Positions 10,346-19,473 of a DNA stretch of 64,000 nt are shown piece after piece; positions within the stretch are counted from its first letter, which is position 1; every line of letters begins with the position of its first letter. The DNA is from Vibrio astriarenae (GTDB lineage: Bacteria > Pseudomonadota > Gammaproteobacteria > Enterobacterales > Vibrionaceae). Below the pieces are notes generated by a model. The model worked only from the letters and a program-made list of their open reading frames with translations, was not told the origin of the DNA and made no database searches. The stretch lies in the NCBI RefSeq assembly GCF_010587385.1, contig NZ_CP047475.1:434001-498000 (forward strand). Reading direction: 5' to 3'. Made by a program: the position numbers and the translations under genes.

Positions 10346-12715
10346 TTATTCGTTCAAGATAAATGGTCGGCCGTAGCCAAGAGAGTTTTTCGAGCCAGAG
10401 ATGTCGTATTCACTGGTGCGTACAGAGTTACCGAACCCAACGATACCGAAATTGATGCTAAAGTTGTTTTCATAAACCGGATCGCTGTCGTAGAAGAAGC
10501 TTTCACCACCGGTAGTTCCGCTCCAGTTACGTAGTTGGTTACTATAAGTAAAGCCAACATACCAGCAGTCAGAGGTGTAGTTGAGGTTAGCGAGCCACTC
10601 CAGATCTTCTTGAATGGTTAAATCATAGAAGTAGTGCAGTTGTGCGTTCCAATTGCGGTTGATCTGATAGCCCGTAAGGAATCCCACTTGTGAAATACCA
10701 TCTTTAGTAATGCTATCAATCCCCGATGTATTCGGATTAGTTGGATCATTAGAGAGATCTTTCAGGCTATCTCCCAATGTATCTTCGATATACTCCTTGG
10801 AGACATAGCGATAGTTCGCTTGTACGTAACCCGCCTCATGTCGGTATTCTAAGGTTGTATTTGCGTGTTGTACGGCACTGGTCTGAATGTCGTATTGGAT
10901 CCCACCGTGGTAGAAAATGTAGTCATCGTAGTTGAAGTCAGCCTCAATTGCCCAGGCAGAGTAGTTTGAGGTACCACTCTCATCATCTTTAACACTGTTT
11001 TTTCTATCGATGTAGATAATTTGACCGAATGAAATAGCCAGTCTTTCTTTGTACTCATCGTCATAGAAACGACTCGAAGCACCGTAGCTGAGCTGATTGG
11101 CTGCCTCAATGCGGTCTACACCACTATACTGTCGGCTTCTAAATAGCCCATAGTAGTCTGTTTGCAATAGGGTGGTGTCGTAGGTAGCGATATTGTTCTG
11201 ATCTTCATAAGGCACATAGACATACTGAACCTGAGGCTCAAGTGTTTGCGTGTAACCGGTGTAAAAAGAGGTATCTCTCTCCAGAACAATACCGGCATGC
11301 GTTCTAAATTCGGGTAGGACACGAGTTACAGACTCTTCAAGGTCACTCGCGGCACTGACGTTATCTAAATTTTGCTCGTAGTGAGTAGCGAGTAAGCGGG
11401 CCTCTGTTGTCCAAGAGCCCCATGAGTTACCAAACGGTAGGGTTATCCCTGGTTCTATGTGTACACGTGTCGCTGTTGGCATATCTGTCGCATCGGTATC
11501 GAAGACAGAAAGGTGACTAATTACGTCAAAGTCCAGATTACGATAAATTTCTGGAGCATAGTAGTTAGCTTTTAGTTGAGGCAACAATCGATAAGGTTGG
11601 TTGTCTTGCGTCGTTAGAACTTGGAAGTCACGAACTAATAACGTCGTGTCCCAGTTCGCCGAGCGATAAGATACGGAACCTTCTTGTACCAACTGACCGT
11701 CTTCACGATTACCTATTCGAGAGTCGACTTCTTGGAAATATTGCACATCACTAACTTTTGAAAAATCAGCGGCCACTTTCCAGTTGTTGTTAATGATGCC
11801 ATTGTGCTTGAATTGGAAGCCCCAGCGATCTTCATCGTCGTATTTTTTATCATTTCCTAGGTATTCACCATCGAACGTGGTTAAGCCAAAGTTGGATAAA
11901 TAACGGAACTCTCCATCAAGTTGCAGGCCACGTTTTTCCATATAGCGGAACGTTGTAGTCAAGTCATAGTTCGGTGCCAAATTCCAATAAACGGGAATAT
12001 CGAACTCATAACCATCACTGGAACCATAGGAAATAGTGGGGTAAAGAAAACCCGTTTTACGAGCATCACTCAGTGGCAGAGTCATGTATGGCATGTAGAA
12101 TATAGGGACCTCAAGTACCTCAAAGCGAGGACCATATAATGTCGCCTTTTCTTCTTCTTGGTTCACTTCGATACTGGATGCCTTCATGCGCCAAGAGTGA
12201 TCGCCCTCGGGGCAAGATGTGATCGTGCCATCACGCATCTCGTACACGCCGCGGCCATCTTTAGTAATGTAAACCGCTTCACCACGCCCTTGTTCACACA
12301 GCATTTGGTATTGGGTGTTCTCAAGGGAGATTTCGTTGGTCGTGAGGTTATTGGTGGCCTTGTCTGAGGTCGACTTAAACTGACCATCACTAAAAGTGAC
12401 ATTACCGTCAGCGACAACAATATTGTCAGCTTGGTGCATAGTGACGCTATCAGCAGTCATCTTACGATTACCTTGAGTGACAATGACATTGCCTTGGTAA
12501 ACCGCTTTCTCACCATTAATTGCTTCAAGCGAGTCCGCTTCAACGTTGATAGGCAGTTGATTAGCGTCTTCTACCTCCAGATCGCTGACTAAACATTGAT
12601 CTTTGGTAGGAAGTTCTTGCACACTAGAGCCAGAGTCGTCAGATGCAATGGCCTGTGGAATATACAGAGCCGCGCTAATAGACGTAGCCAGTAAGGTGAG
12701 AGGGAAACGTGACAT
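10346..12715 (-). CDS. lptD: LPS assembly outer-membrane protein LptD
   Basis: Forms the outer-membrane LPS translocon with the lipoprotein LptE. It is 789 residues with a signal peptide cleaved near residue 25. A periplasmic beta-jellyroll OstA/LptA-like domain spans about residues 50-200, and a large C-terminal beta-barrel follows, rich in alternating aromatic strands and ending in a terminal strand. The cysteines are at residues 41, 140, 168 and one near the C-terminus (TSDCWYVG). E. coli has two adjacent C-terminal cysteines where only one is seen here. It leads the operon with surA and is divergent from djlA. Confidence 0.96.
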   Translation of the reverse strand: MSRFPLTLLATSISAALYIPQAIASDDSGSSVQELPTKDQCLVSDLEVEDANQLPINVEADSLEAINGEKAVYQGNVIVTQGNRKMTADSVTMHQADNIVVADGNVTFSDGQFKSTSDKATNNLTTNEISLENTQYQMLCEQGRGEAVYITKDGRGVYEMRDGTITSCPEGDHSWRMKASSIEVNQEEEKATLYGPRFEVLEVPIFYMPYMTLPLSDARKTGFLYPTISYGSSDGYEFDIPVYWNLAPNYDLTTTFRYMEKRGLQLDGEFRYLSNFGLTTFDGEYLGNDKKYDDEDRWGFQFKHNGIINNNWKVAADFSKVSDVQYFQEVDSRIGNREDGQLVQEGSVSYRSANWDTTLLVRDFQVLTTQDNQPYRLLPQLKANYYAPEIYRNLDFDVISHLSVFDTDATDMPTATRVHIEPGITLPFGNSWGSWTTEARLLATHYEQNLDNVSAASDLEESVTRVLPEFRTHAGIVLERDTSFYTGYTQTLEPQVQYVYVPYEDQNNIATYDTTLLQTDYYGLFRSRQYSGVDRIEAANQLSYGASSRFYDDEYKERLAISFGQIIYIDRKNSVKDDESGTSNYSAWAIEADFNYDDYIFYHGGIQYDIQTSAVQHANTTLEYRHEAGYVQANYRYVSKEYIEDTLGDSLKDLSNDPTNPNTSGIDSITKDGISQVGFLTGYQINRNWNAQLHYFYDLTIQEDLEWLANLNYTSDCWYVGFTYSNQLRNWSGTTGGESFFYDSDPVYENNFSINFGIVGFGNSVRTSEYDISGSKNSLGYGRPFILNE

Positions 12716-12860
12716 CGAGTTTTACTATCCTGTTGAACTTGATCTTTCCGGTGATAGAGACCGAATGTAATGAAAACATCCTTTATAATAAAGGAATTTC
12801 AATCATCCAGCACTATCAGACCACACTCATACGATAAAATTCAGAGATTGAGACCACACA

Positions 12861-13724
12861 ATGCATATTTTTGGCAAATTGTTAGGTGCTTTTTTTGGCA
12901 TGCTGTTCGGAGGCCCTTTTGGCCTCATCCTAGGTTTATTCATTGGTCACCAGTTCGACAAGGCGCGTCGTCTTGCTAATAGCGGATATCAAACTGGCGG
13001 CTTTGGCGGTTTTTCTGGGCCAAAACAAGACCAAAAAATGCAAGAGGAGTTCTTTCGTGCCGCTTTCTCTGTAATGGGGCATGTGGCGAAAGCGAAAGGA
13101 CAAGTCAGTAAGGCCGAGATCGAGTTGGCCTCGACGATGATGGACCGTATGAATCTTCATGGTGATCAGCGTCGAGCCGCACAAGATGCATTCCGTGAAG
13201 GCAAAGAGAGCGACTTTCCACTAGAAGAGGTGTTAGAGCGTGTGCAGTTAGCCGCTCACAACCGCTTTGACTTAAAACAGTTCTTTTTAGAGCTACAAAT
13301 ATCCGCGGCTTTTGCCGATGGAGATATCCATCCCAGCGAGCGTCAGGTGCTCCACCGCGTCGCGCAGGGACTCGGTTTCTCTTCAGGTCAACTTGAACAG
13401 CGCTTGAGAATGCAAGAAGCAGCGTTTCGTTTTCAACAAGGCGGGTTTGGTGGACATCATCAAGGCTCACAGCAAGGCCAAGGCAGTTGGCAGCAAGCTC
13501 CAAGTCGTGACCAATTATCGGATGCTTACAAAGTGCTTGGTGTGGAAGAGAGTGCGGATGCCAAAACCGTCAAGCGTGCGCACCGTAAATTGATGAACGA
13601 GCATCACCCGGACAAATTGATGGCTAAGGGCCTTCCGCCAGAGATGATGAATATGGCCAAAGAGAAGGCACAAGAAATTCAAAATGCTTACGACCTGATT
13701 AAGAAAGAGAAGGGCTTTAAGTAA
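12861..13724 (+). CDS. djlA: membrane-anchored DnaJ-like co-chaperone DjlA
   Basis: DjlA stimulates DnaK at the inner membrane and in enterics influences capsule signalling. The protein is 287 residues. One N-terminal membrane segment is rich in glycine and phenylalanine (residues 1-31, LGAFFGMLFGGPFG). It is followed by a TerB-like helical domain (about 55-180), a glutamine/glycine-rich linker (SQQGQGSWQQ, about 195-212) and a C-terminal J domain with the HPD motif in EHHPDKLMAKG. The order lptD-djlA, divergent, is the same as in E. coli. The ribosome-binding site is weak (GAGACC). Confidence 0.95.
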   Translation: MHIFGKLLGAFFGMLFGGPFGLILGLFIGHQFDKARRLANSGYQTGGFGGFSGPKQDQKMQEEFFRAAFSVMGHVAKAKGQVSKAEIELASTMMDRMNLHGDQRRAAQDAFREGKESDFPLEEVLERVQLAAHNRFDLKQFFLELQISAAFADGDIHPSERQVLHRVAQGLGFSSGQLEQRLRMQEAAFRFQQGGFGGHHQGSQQGQGSWQQAPSRDQLSDAYKVLGVEESADAKTVKRAHRKLMNEHHPDKLMAKGLPPEMMNMAKEKAQEIQNAYDLIKKEKGFK

Positions 13725-13742
13725 ACATAGCGCTATCTAGAC

Positions 13743-13780
13743 ACAACAAGGGCGAGTCAGTGACTCGCCCTTGTTGTTTA
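13743..13780. terminator. bidirectional terminator between djlA and ridA
   Basis: A 17-base inverted repeat, ACAACAAGGGCGAGTCA and its complement around one central base, with ribosomal reading frames converging on it from both sides. Confidence 0.85.
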
Positions 13781-13798
13781 GAGGTAAGCAGAAACGAC

Positions 13799-14188
13799 TT
13801 ACTTGCGAACAGCAATCGCTTCAATCTCGATACCAACATCTTTTGGTAGACGAGCAACCTCAACACATGAACGCGCAGGGTAGTTTGCTACTTTGTGCTC
13901 GTCGAAGAACTTGCCGTAGACTTCGTTTACTGTGCCAAAGTCATTCAGGTCTTTCACAAATACTGTCATCTTAACGATGTCAGAAACCGTCAGACCAGAA
14001 GATTCAACGACTGCTTTCACGTTCTCTAGAGATTGGCGTGCTTGCTCTGCGATATCGTCTGATACTTCACCCGTTGCTGGGTTTACCGGGATTTGGCCGG
14101 AAGTCAGAACCATGTTACCAAGATCAACACCTTGGATGTATGGGCCGATAGCTGCTGGAGCTGAATCTGTGTGAAGTACTTTAGTCAT
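13799..14188 (-). CDS. ridA: RidA family enamine/imine deaminase
   Basis: RidA proteins hydrolyse reactive 2-aminoacrylate and related enamines released by PLP enzymes such as threonine dehydratase, protecting other PLP enzymes. The 129 residues are standard. The family signature near the C-terminus, YPARSCVEVARLPKD, contains the catalytic arginine, and GPYIQG and TSGQIPVNP are also conserved. It lies just downstream of pyrBI, an association common in gammaproteobacteria. A hairpin between it and pyrI suggests partly separate transcription. Confidence 0.95.
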   Translation of the reverse strand: MTKVLHTDSAPAAIGPYIQGVDLGNMVLTSGQIPVNPATGEVSDDIAEQARQSLENVKAVVESSGLTVSDIVKMTVFVKDLNDFGTVNEVYGKFFDEHKVANYPARSCVEVARLPKDVGIEIEAIAVRK

Positions 14189-14249
14189 TGTAATCTTCCA
14201 AATTGTAGATAGGTAAATGAGCGATCAGTTTGCCGTCAATTTTGTTTGT

Positions 14250-14282
14250 CGTAAAGAAAAATACCCCGCAAAGCGAGGTATT
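14250..14282 (-). terminator. terminator after pyrBI
   Basis: On the reverse strand AATACCTCGC-TTT-GCGGGGTATT is followed by TTTCTT, 25 bases after the pyrI stop and before ridA. Confidence 0.75.
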
Positions 14283-14307
14283 GATGCTGATATGGGAAAG
14301 AAGTGAC

Positions 14308-14769
14308 CTATCTCTCTGTCACGATCTCTCGTGAGAACACTTTTTCACAGTATTTACACTTCAAGCGAATATCTTCGGCTTTTTCGATGACCGAAAAGCT
14401 GCTTTCAACGGGTTCGTTGTGGGTAATACAGTTGGTGTTCGGACACTCAAATACATTGTTCACTTGTGTCGGCAGTACCAGCGGCAGTTTACGTACCACC
14501 TCGTAATTTTCGATTTGATTGACCGTTGCATGTGGTGCGTAGAGAGCCAGCTTGTTCGCCTGCTCTTCATTGATGTAGACATTTTCAATTTTGAGCAGGT
14601 CTTTTGCCCCCAGCGCGGAAGAGGGGAGGTTCAGTCCAATCGTGACACGTTGGTTAGATTTATCCATGTCGAACAGGCGCAGGACCTTGATGCCCACCTG
14701 TGCAGGAATGTGATCGATAACTGTGCCGTTTTTGATTGCTTCAACTTGCAATTGGGTTTCTTTAGCCAT
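14308..14769 (-). CDS. pyrI: aspartate carbamoyltransferase regulatory chain
   Basis: PyrI carries the CTP/ATP allosteric site of ATCase and holds the catalytic trimers together through zinc. Its 153 residues match E. coli PyrI. The four zinc-ligand cysteines are visible in the C-terminal domain, the first pair in [11 protein letters not shown] and the second in [10 protein letters not shown]. The N-terminal allosteric domain begins [21 protein letters not shown]. It follows pyrB with 12 bases between, as one transcription unit. Confidence 0.97.
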   Translation of the reverse strand: MAKETQLQVEAIKNGTVIDHIPAQVGIKVLRLFDMDKSNQRVTIGLNLPSSALGAKDLLKIENVYINEEQANKLALYAPHATVNQIENYEVVRKLPLVLPTQVNNVFECPNTNCITHNEPVESSFSVIEKAEDIRLKCKYCEKVFSREIVTER

Positions 14770-14781
14770 TATCTCGCTCCA

Positions 14782-15711
14782 TTACAGGGTTTCGTTTAGC
14801 ACAAGGGCAAGGAGAGCTTGGCGTGCGTAAACGCCATTCTCTGCTTGTTCGAAGTAGTAAGCGTGAGGTGTCTTATCGACATCCACGGTGATCTCATCCA
14901 CACGTGGCAGTGGGTGCAGTACCTTTAAGTTGCTCTTGGCCTCTTTTAGCGTATCGGCTGTCAGGATATAGGCAGACTTAATATGGGCATACTCTGACTC
15001 ATCAAAGCGCTCTTTTTGTACTCGAGTCATGTAAAGCACGTCTAGCTCAGGTACAACGCTTTCCATATCGTTATGCAGGCTGTATTGAATGCCCGCTTCA
15101 TCGAGCTCTTCACAGATGTAATCAGGCATCGCTAATGCATCGGGTGCGATGAAGTAGAAACGAACGTTGTTGAACTTAGCCAATGCCTGAGTCAATGAGT
15201 GAACGGTACGGCCATATTTCAAGTCACCAACGAAAGCAACATTGAGGTTGTCTAGACGACCTTGTGTTTCAGCGATACTGAAAAGGTCTAGCAGGGTTTG
15301 AGTCGGGTGCTGGTTTGCACCGTCACCGCCATTAATCACTGGAACACCGTTTGAGAATTCAGAGGCTAGACGTGCTGCGCCTTCTTGAGGGTGGCGCATA
15401 ACGAAGGCGTCTACGTATGAAGAAATAACCTGAACAGAATCTGCCAGTGTTTCCCCTTTTTTAGCGAGCGAAGTGTTGCCGCCGCTGTCAAAACCAATAA
15501 CATCACCACCGATACGCTGAATAGCCGTTTCAAACGATAAGCGCGTTCGCGTTGAAGGCTCAAAGAAGCAGCTCGCAACCACTTTGTTCTTAATAAGCTC
15601 TGGGCGAGGGTTTGCTTTAAGCTCGCCTGCCGTGTCAACAATTAGCTCGAGTTCTTGGCGTGAAAGCTCTGGAATCGAGATAATGTGCTTTTTGTATAGA
15701 GAGTTAGTCAT
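14782..15711 (-). CDS. pyrB: aspartate carbamoyltransferase catalytic chain
   Basis: Catalyses carbamoyl phosphate plus aspartate to carbamoyl aspartate, the first committed pyrimidine step. The 309 residues are normal. The carbamoyl-phosphate loop STRTR is at 53-57, the HPTQTLLD motif is near residue 134, and HPLPRVDEI is near 265. It lies downstream of a short leader peptide and an attenuator, so UTP supply probably controls its expression as in E. coli pyrLBI. argF, which uses the same carbamoyl phosphate, lies only 2.6 kb away. Confidence 0.98.
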   Translation of the reverse strand: MTNSLYKKHIISIPELSRQELELIVDTAGELKANPRPELIKNKVVASCFFEPSTRTRLSFETAIQRIGGDVIGFDSGGNTSLAKKGETLADSVQVISSYVDAFVMRHPQEGAARLASEFSNGVPVINGGDGANQHPTQTLLDLFSIAETQGRLDNLNVAFVGDLKYGRTVHSLTQALAKFNNVRFYFIAPDALAMPDYICEELDEAGIQYSLHNDMESVVPELDVLYMTRVQKERFDESEYAHIKSAYILTADTLKEAKSNLKVLHPLPRVDEITVDVDKTPHAYYFEQAENGVYARQALLALVLNETL

Positions 15712-15736
15712 GGTGATATTCCCTGGTTAAAAGCCA

Positions 15737-15764
15737 TAAAAAAGCCCCCCAAAATGGGAGGCTT
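15737..15764 (-). terminator. pyrBI attenuator (Rho-independent)
   Basis: On the reverse strand AAGCCTCCC-ATTTT-GGGGGGCTT is followed by TTTTTT. The nine-pair stem starts at the leader-peptide stop codon and ends 26 bases before pyrB, the position expected of a pyrimidine attenuator. Confidence 0.88.
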
Positions 15765-15843
15765 AGAATATGAATAGTGAGGATCGAAAATAACGCGCTT
15801 TCATTGCTGAACTGTGAACATTAAGTAAACGTTTGCGTTGCAT
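15763..15843 (-). CDS. pyrL: pyrBI leader peptide (26 aa)
   Basis: A 26-codon frame beginning MQRKRLLNVHSSAMKARYFR and ending SSLFIF. A strong AGGAGG site lies six bases before its ATG, and the stop codon TAA overlaps the first bases of the attenuator stem. This matches the logic of E. coli pyrL: a ribosome closely following polymerase through a U-rich stretch prevents the terminator from forming when UTP is low. The last codons (TATTTTCGATCCTCACTATT on the coding strand) are U-rich in RNA. The peptide sequence itself is not similar to E. coli PyrL as I recall it, which is normal for leaders. Confidence 0.8.
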   Translation of the reverse strand: MQRKRLLNVHSSAMKARYFRSSLFIF

Positions 15844-15869
15844 GAAAGACCTCCTCGAAACTGGCGCAG

Positions 15870-15899
15870 ATTATAGCGCTAAATCAGAGGTTTTGACCA
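15870..15899 (-). promoter_or_regulatory. pyrLBI promoter
   Basis: The -10 box is a perfect TATAAT (15875 to 15870 on the reverse strand), with TGGTCA as a weaker -35 box 18 bases upstream. The transcript would start only a few bases before the leader ribosome-binding site. Confidence 0.65.
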
Positions 15900-15923
15900 G
15901 TTTTGTTATGGCTAAATGGCGAC

Positions 15924-16319
15924 TTAATCAACAATTGACTCTAAAGCGAGCACTGCCAGCTGTTCATCCTCATCTTCGCTCAATCCACTAATACCGATAG
16001 CACCAATGACTTGCTGGTTGATTTCGATCGGCATTCCTCCCTTAAAACCCGTAATACGAGGGTCAGTCCAATAGCTGAGGTCTCTGCCTGCTTCACGTGC
16101 CCACTGACCAAGGTTGCCTGAAGGCTGTCGATCTCGCGCAGAGGAGTAAGCTTTATTTTGTGCCAAAAGAGCAGCTTGAGGACTGCAGCCATCCATTTTC
16201 ATGAAAGCAACCAAGTCACCATGAGCGTCAACGATCGCCGCCGCGACAGTTTGCTGGTTGCCAATCGCTTCAAGTTGGACTTTTGAGAGTAGAGCCTGGG
16301 CTGTGGTGAGTTTCATCAT
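15924..16319 (-). CDS. GlcG/HbpS family protein
   Basis: A 131-residue member of the GlcG/HbpS (DUF336) family. The family includes heme-binding HbpS and the GlcG protein of glycolate operons, but the biochemical role of most members is unknown. Typical features are AAIVDAHGDLVAFMKMDG near residue 30, the KAYSSA segment, FKGGMPIEINQQVIGAIGISG and the acidic SEDEDEQLA. I start at the first of two tandem ATGs, six bases after GGGAG. Upstream in-frame codons are less likely. It follows an aldo/keto reductase by 28 bases and is probably cotranscribed with it. Confidence 0.85.
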   Translation of the reverse strand: MMKLTTAQALLSKVQLEAIGNQQTVAAAIVDAHGDLVAFMKMDGCSPQAALLAQNKAYSSARDRQPSGNLGQWAREAGRDLSYWTDPRITGFKGGMPIEINQQVIGAIGISGLSEDEDEQLAVLALESIVD

Positions 16320-16347
16320 CGTCTCCCTTTTACTATTGATTTCCGTT

Positions 16348-17301
16348 TTATGGCAGTTCGTGACCACGAGCTGACTCATAGAGTCGATACCACTCTTCAT
16401 GTTTAAGAGTTAATTTTCCTGCTTCTGCGCAGGCTCGAATACGCTCGGGATTTGTTGTACCAATGACCGGTTGAATGTTGGCAGGGTGGCGCATTAACCA
16501 CGCTAACACGATTGCTTCACGTGAGACTTGGTATTGATGTGCTAGCTCAGCCACGAGGTTTGCCGTGCGTACAATGTGCTCTGGTTGACCATTGAGATCG
16601 CGGCCCGTAAATAAGCCTTGGCTTAAACAACCCCACGCTTGGAGTTGGATCCCGTGCGCTCGGCAGTACTCGATCGTGCCTAAGAAAGAGGAGGCATTGG
16701 GTGTTACACCCTCCTCAAGCCATTGCAGCTGCGAAAGGCTCAGTTCAAGCTGGTTGCACACCAAAGGCGTTTTTAGTGCTGATTGCAGCAGCACCATTTG
16801 GTGAACGTTCATGTTCGAAACACCCAAATGTTTAATCTTGCCGGAGGCTTGCAATTTCTCGATGGTCGCAGCGACTTCCTCTGGCACCATCAGTGGATCA
16901 GGACGGTGTAAAAGTAGCGTGTCTAGCTGCTCAATGTTCAGTCTAGAAAGAATGTGATCCACCGAATACTCGATCCACTCGCTAGAAAAGTCATAGCGTT
17001 TTGGGCCTTGGTTATCTGCAAAGCGAATCGCACACTTTGATTGCAAAGTGATCTTTCGCTGAAGCTCTGGACGTTGCTGTAGTGCTTGACCAAACGCTTG
17101 CTCTGCTTTGGTAAAGGTATAGATATCGGCATGATCAAAGACGTTTATACCTTGCTCAAGTGCAGTATCAATCACTTGATGCACTTGTCGAACATCATCT
17201 TTTGATACGGGCGCATCATTCCAGCCACCACCGAGCCCCATACAGCCGTAGACAAGTTGAGAAGCGTTAGGTAAGCGCTGGTGGATTGGTAGGTTTTTCA
17301 T
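16348..17301 (-). CDS. aldo/keto reductase (YdhF-like)
   Basis: NADPH-dependent oxidoreductase of the AKR superfamily, TIM-barrel type, 317 residues. The catalytic tetrad can be placed: the Asp and Tyr in FDHADIYTF, the Lys in LQSKCAI and the His in LLLHRPDPL. IKHLGVSN and the C-terminal QPVIGTTNPERI nucleotide-binding segment also fit. It is most like E. coli YdhF, whose physiological substrate is unknown. The start at 17301 is chosen because AAGGAG lies six bases upstream; the earlier in-frame ATG touches that site. A LysR regulator is divergent from it and may control it. Confidence 0.9.
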   Translation of the reverse strand: MKNLPIHQRLPNASQLVYGCMGLGGGWNDAPVSKDDVRQVHQVIDTALEQGINVFDHADIYTFTKAEQAFGQALQQRPELQRKITLQSKCAIRFADNQGPKRYDFSSEWIEYSVDHILSRLNIEQLDTLLLHRPDPLMVPEEVAATIEKLQASGKIKHLGVSNMNVHQMVLLQSALKTPLVCNQLELSLSQLQWLEEGVTPNASSFLGTIEYCRAHGIQLQAWGCLSQGLFTGRDLNGQPEHIVRTANLVAELAHQYQVSREAIVLAWLMRHPANIQPVIGTTNPERIRACAEAGKLTLKHEEWYRLYESARGHELP

Positions 17302-17406
17302 AGCCATCTCCTTAAATCTTATGGAGGCCATTTTCTCCTATTGAAAAAGCAAGAAAAATAAACAAAATAGAACTTATTGTTTGATATAAAAAACAGTGGA
17401 ACGATT

Positions 17407-18288
17407 ATGCATAAACGGTTAGAGAAGCTGATGTTGTTTAATGCGGTAGCAAAAGCACTCAGCTTTACCAAGGCCGCTGATGACTTAGACATATCGAAAG
17501 GTCACCTTTCTCTGCAGATAAAGCAGCTAGAAAAAGAGTTAGGATTTCCATTGCTGATACGCTCTACACGCAGTGTGCGATTGACTCCAGAAGGTGAGAG
17601 GATTTATGCAGGTATGCAAAGTATAGAGTCGACCTTGGTGGAAATGGAGCGCAACGCAGAGTATGAGAATGACACTTTGGCGGGAGTGATTCGCATCACG
17701 GCACCCATGCAGTTTGTTGAAGGCATTTTGATTGATCTTTGCCGTCAGTTTCGCCAATCCTATCCACAAGTCAGTTTTGAGATCGACTCCAGTTACACCA
17801 GTCATGATTTGATCAAAGATAATTTTGATCTCGCTTTTCGCGCCACACAGCGACCTCCAGAGCATTTAGTCGCTCGTAAGCTATTTAGTTATTCTCACTG
17901 TGTGGTGGGGAGTCATAGGTACTTTTCAGATCATGGGTATCCAAAAGCTCCCAATGATCTAAAAGCTCATCAATGTCTAATGGGGCGAGGCTATGAGCAT
18001 TGGGAGTTTCATCAGGAAAAGGTAGAGTGCGGTGGTTGGATGACCATCAGTGACAATCACCAACTCAAGATATTGGCCCTCGCGGGTGAAGGGTTGATCA
18101 GAGTGCCAGAGTATTTTGTTTATCAGGAAGTAAAAGCTGGAAAACTGGAACGATTGTTTGATGACAAGATAGCGACAGGGGGAGAGTTTCACCTTGTCTA
18201 TCCGCAGATTGTGCAGCGCTCTGAGAGAATCACTCGCTTTATTGAGTTTGCTGTTGAGCGGTTATCACAGCTTGAGCTGAGTCGTTAG
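17407..18288 (+). CDS. LysR family transcriptional regulator
   Basis: A 293-residue LysR regulator. The winged helix-turn-helix lies at about residues 1-60 (SFTKAADDLDISKGHLSLQIKQLEKELG), followed by an effector domain of the substrate-binding fold. It starts MHKRLEKLMLFNAVAKALS. A GTGGA site lies seven bases before the ATG, and an in-frame TTG ten codons earlier is less likely. It is divergent from the aldo/keto reductase and GlcG-like pair with a 105-base AT-rich gap, the classic layout for a LysR regulator and its target. The inducer is unknown. Confidence 0.9.
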   Translation: MHKRLEKLMLFNAVAKALSFTKAADDLDISKGHLSLQIKQLEKELGFPLLIRSTRSVRLTPEGERIYAGMQSIESTLVEMERNAEYENDTLAGVIRITAPMQFVEGILIDLCRQFRQSYPQVSFEIDSSYTSHDLIKDNFDLAFRATQRPPEHLVARKLFSYSHCVVGSHRYFSDHGYPKAPNDLKAHQCLMGRGYEHWEFHQEKVECGGWMTISDNHQLKILALAGEGLIRVPEYFVYQEVKAGKLERLFDDKIATGGEFHLVYPQIVQRSERITRFIEFAVERLSQLELSR

Positions 18289-18297
18289 AGATTGAAA

Positions 18298-18322
18298 TGG
18301 GTAGAGTCATCTCTACCCATCA
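18298..18322 (-). terminator. terminator of argF
   Basis: Inverted repeat ATGGGTAGAG-TCAT-CTCTACCCAT between the convergent lysR and argF genes. The T-run is weak on both sides (ATTTC on the reverse strand). Confidence 0.5.
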
Positions 18323-18337
18323 ATACTTCTCGGATTA

Positions 18338-19342
18338 TCAGTGTCCTAACGTGGCCACCATCACAGCTTTAATGGTATGCATGCGATTTTCTGCTTGGTC
18401 AAAAACAATCGATGTCTCCGATTCAAACACCTCTTCTGTTACCTCAAGCCCATTCATACCGTATTTGTCTGCCACCTCTTTGCCTACGGTTGTCTCATCA
18501 TTGTGGAAAGCAGGAAGGCAATGCATAAACTTCACTTTTGGGTTACCCGTCGCTTCCAGCACAGCTTGATTCACTTGGTAAGGTTTCATCAAGGCAACAC
18601 GCTCATCCCACGCTTGCTCTGACTCACCCATAGAGACCCAGACATCGGTATACAGGAAATCACAGCCTTTAACGCCAGCTTTCACATCTTCTGTTAGAGT
18701 GATTTTGGCGCCCGTTTGTTCTGCTATTGTCAAACAGGTGTCGACAAGATTTTGCTCTGGCCAGAACGCCTTCGGGGCAACCAAACGGATATCCATTCCC
18801 ATCTTAGCTGCACCAACCATCAGTGAGTTACCCATGTTGTTGCGCGCATCCCCGAGGTAAGCAAACGTTATCTGCTCTAGCTGCTTATCTCTTGCATGTT
18901 CTTGCATTGTCAAGAAATCAGCGAGAATCTGGGTCGGATGAAACTCGTCGGTCAAACCGTTCCAAACAGGCACTCCCGCATTCGCAGCGAGCTCTTCAAC
19001 GATCGCTTGCCCAAAACCACGGTACTCGATGCCGTCATACATGCGTCCCAGTACGCGCGCAGTGTCTTTCATTGATTCTTTATGACCGATTTGGGAACCA
19101 GAAGGGCCGATGTAAGAAACTTGTGCCCCTTGATCAAAGGCAGCCACCTCAAAGGCGCATCGGGTACGAGTCGACGACTTTTCGAAGATAAGGGCGATGT
19201 TTTTGCCAATTAAGGTCTTTTGCTCACAGCCAGCATACTTTGCCTTCTTGAGGTCTTGTGAGAGATCGAGCAAAAACTCAATCTCTTTCGGCGTGAAGTC
19301 GAGAAGTTTGACAAAGTGACGGTTGCGTAGATTAAAGGCCAT
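18338..19342 (-). CDS. argF: ornithine carbamoyltransferase
   Basis: Makes citrulline from ornithine and carbamoyl phosphate in arginine biosynthesis. The 334 residues match the E. coli enzyme. The carbamoyl-phosphate loop STRTR lies at 57-61, HPTQILAD is near residue 133, and the ornithine-binding MHCLPAFH motif is near 272. No arginine deiminase or carbamate kinase gene is next to it in this window, which favours the anabolic over the catabolic form. An ArgR-like operator lies 35-75 bases upstream. Confidence 0.95.
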   Translation of the reverse strand: MAFNLRNRHFVKLLDFTPKEIEFLLDLSQDLKKAKYAGCEQKTLIGKNIALIFEKSSTRTRCAFEVAAFDQGAQVSYIGPSGSQIGHKESMKDTARVLGRMYDGIEYRGFGQAIVEELAANAGVPVWNGLTDEFHPTQILADFLTMQEHARDKQLEQITFAYLGDARNNMGNSLMVGAAKMGMDIRLVAPKAFWPEQNLVDTCLTIAEQTGAKITLTEDVKAGVKGCDFLYTDVWVSMGESEQAWDERVALMKPYQVNQAVLEATGNPKVKFMHCLPAFHNDETTVGKEVADKYGMNGLEVTEEVFESETSIVFDQAENRMHTIKAVMVATLGH

Positions 19343-19376
19343 ACTCTTATTCCTTGAAAAGTGGGGTAGTGCTAGT

Positions 19377-19415
19377 TAAACATACAAATGCACTATTTGT
19401 GAATAATTATTTTAA
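19377..19415 (-). promoter_or_regulatory. paired ARG boxes (ArgR operator) upstream of argF
   Basis: TGAATAATTATTTT (19400-19413) matches the ARG box core TGAATwwwwATTCA closely. A weaker half-match, TGCATTTGTATGTT on the reverse strand (19379-19392), is centred 21 bases away, the spacing used by ArgR hexamers on tandem boxes. Confidence 0.55.
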
Positions 19416-19446
19416 TAAAAAGTGGCATTCCGAATGGAATGCCACT
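19414..19446 (-). terminator. terminator of the phoH-like gene
   Basis: AGTGGCATTCC-GAAT-GGAATGCCACT hairpin followed on the reverse strand by TTTTTATT, 28 bases after the stop. Confidence 0.85.
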
Positions 19447-19473
19447 GAAAGAACATAATTATACTATTCAGTG

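Noticed and set aside
13105..13503. A 132-codon reverse frame inside djlA
   Set aside because: djlA is clear on the opposite strand with its J domain in frame; the reverse frame has low-complexity content and no family match.
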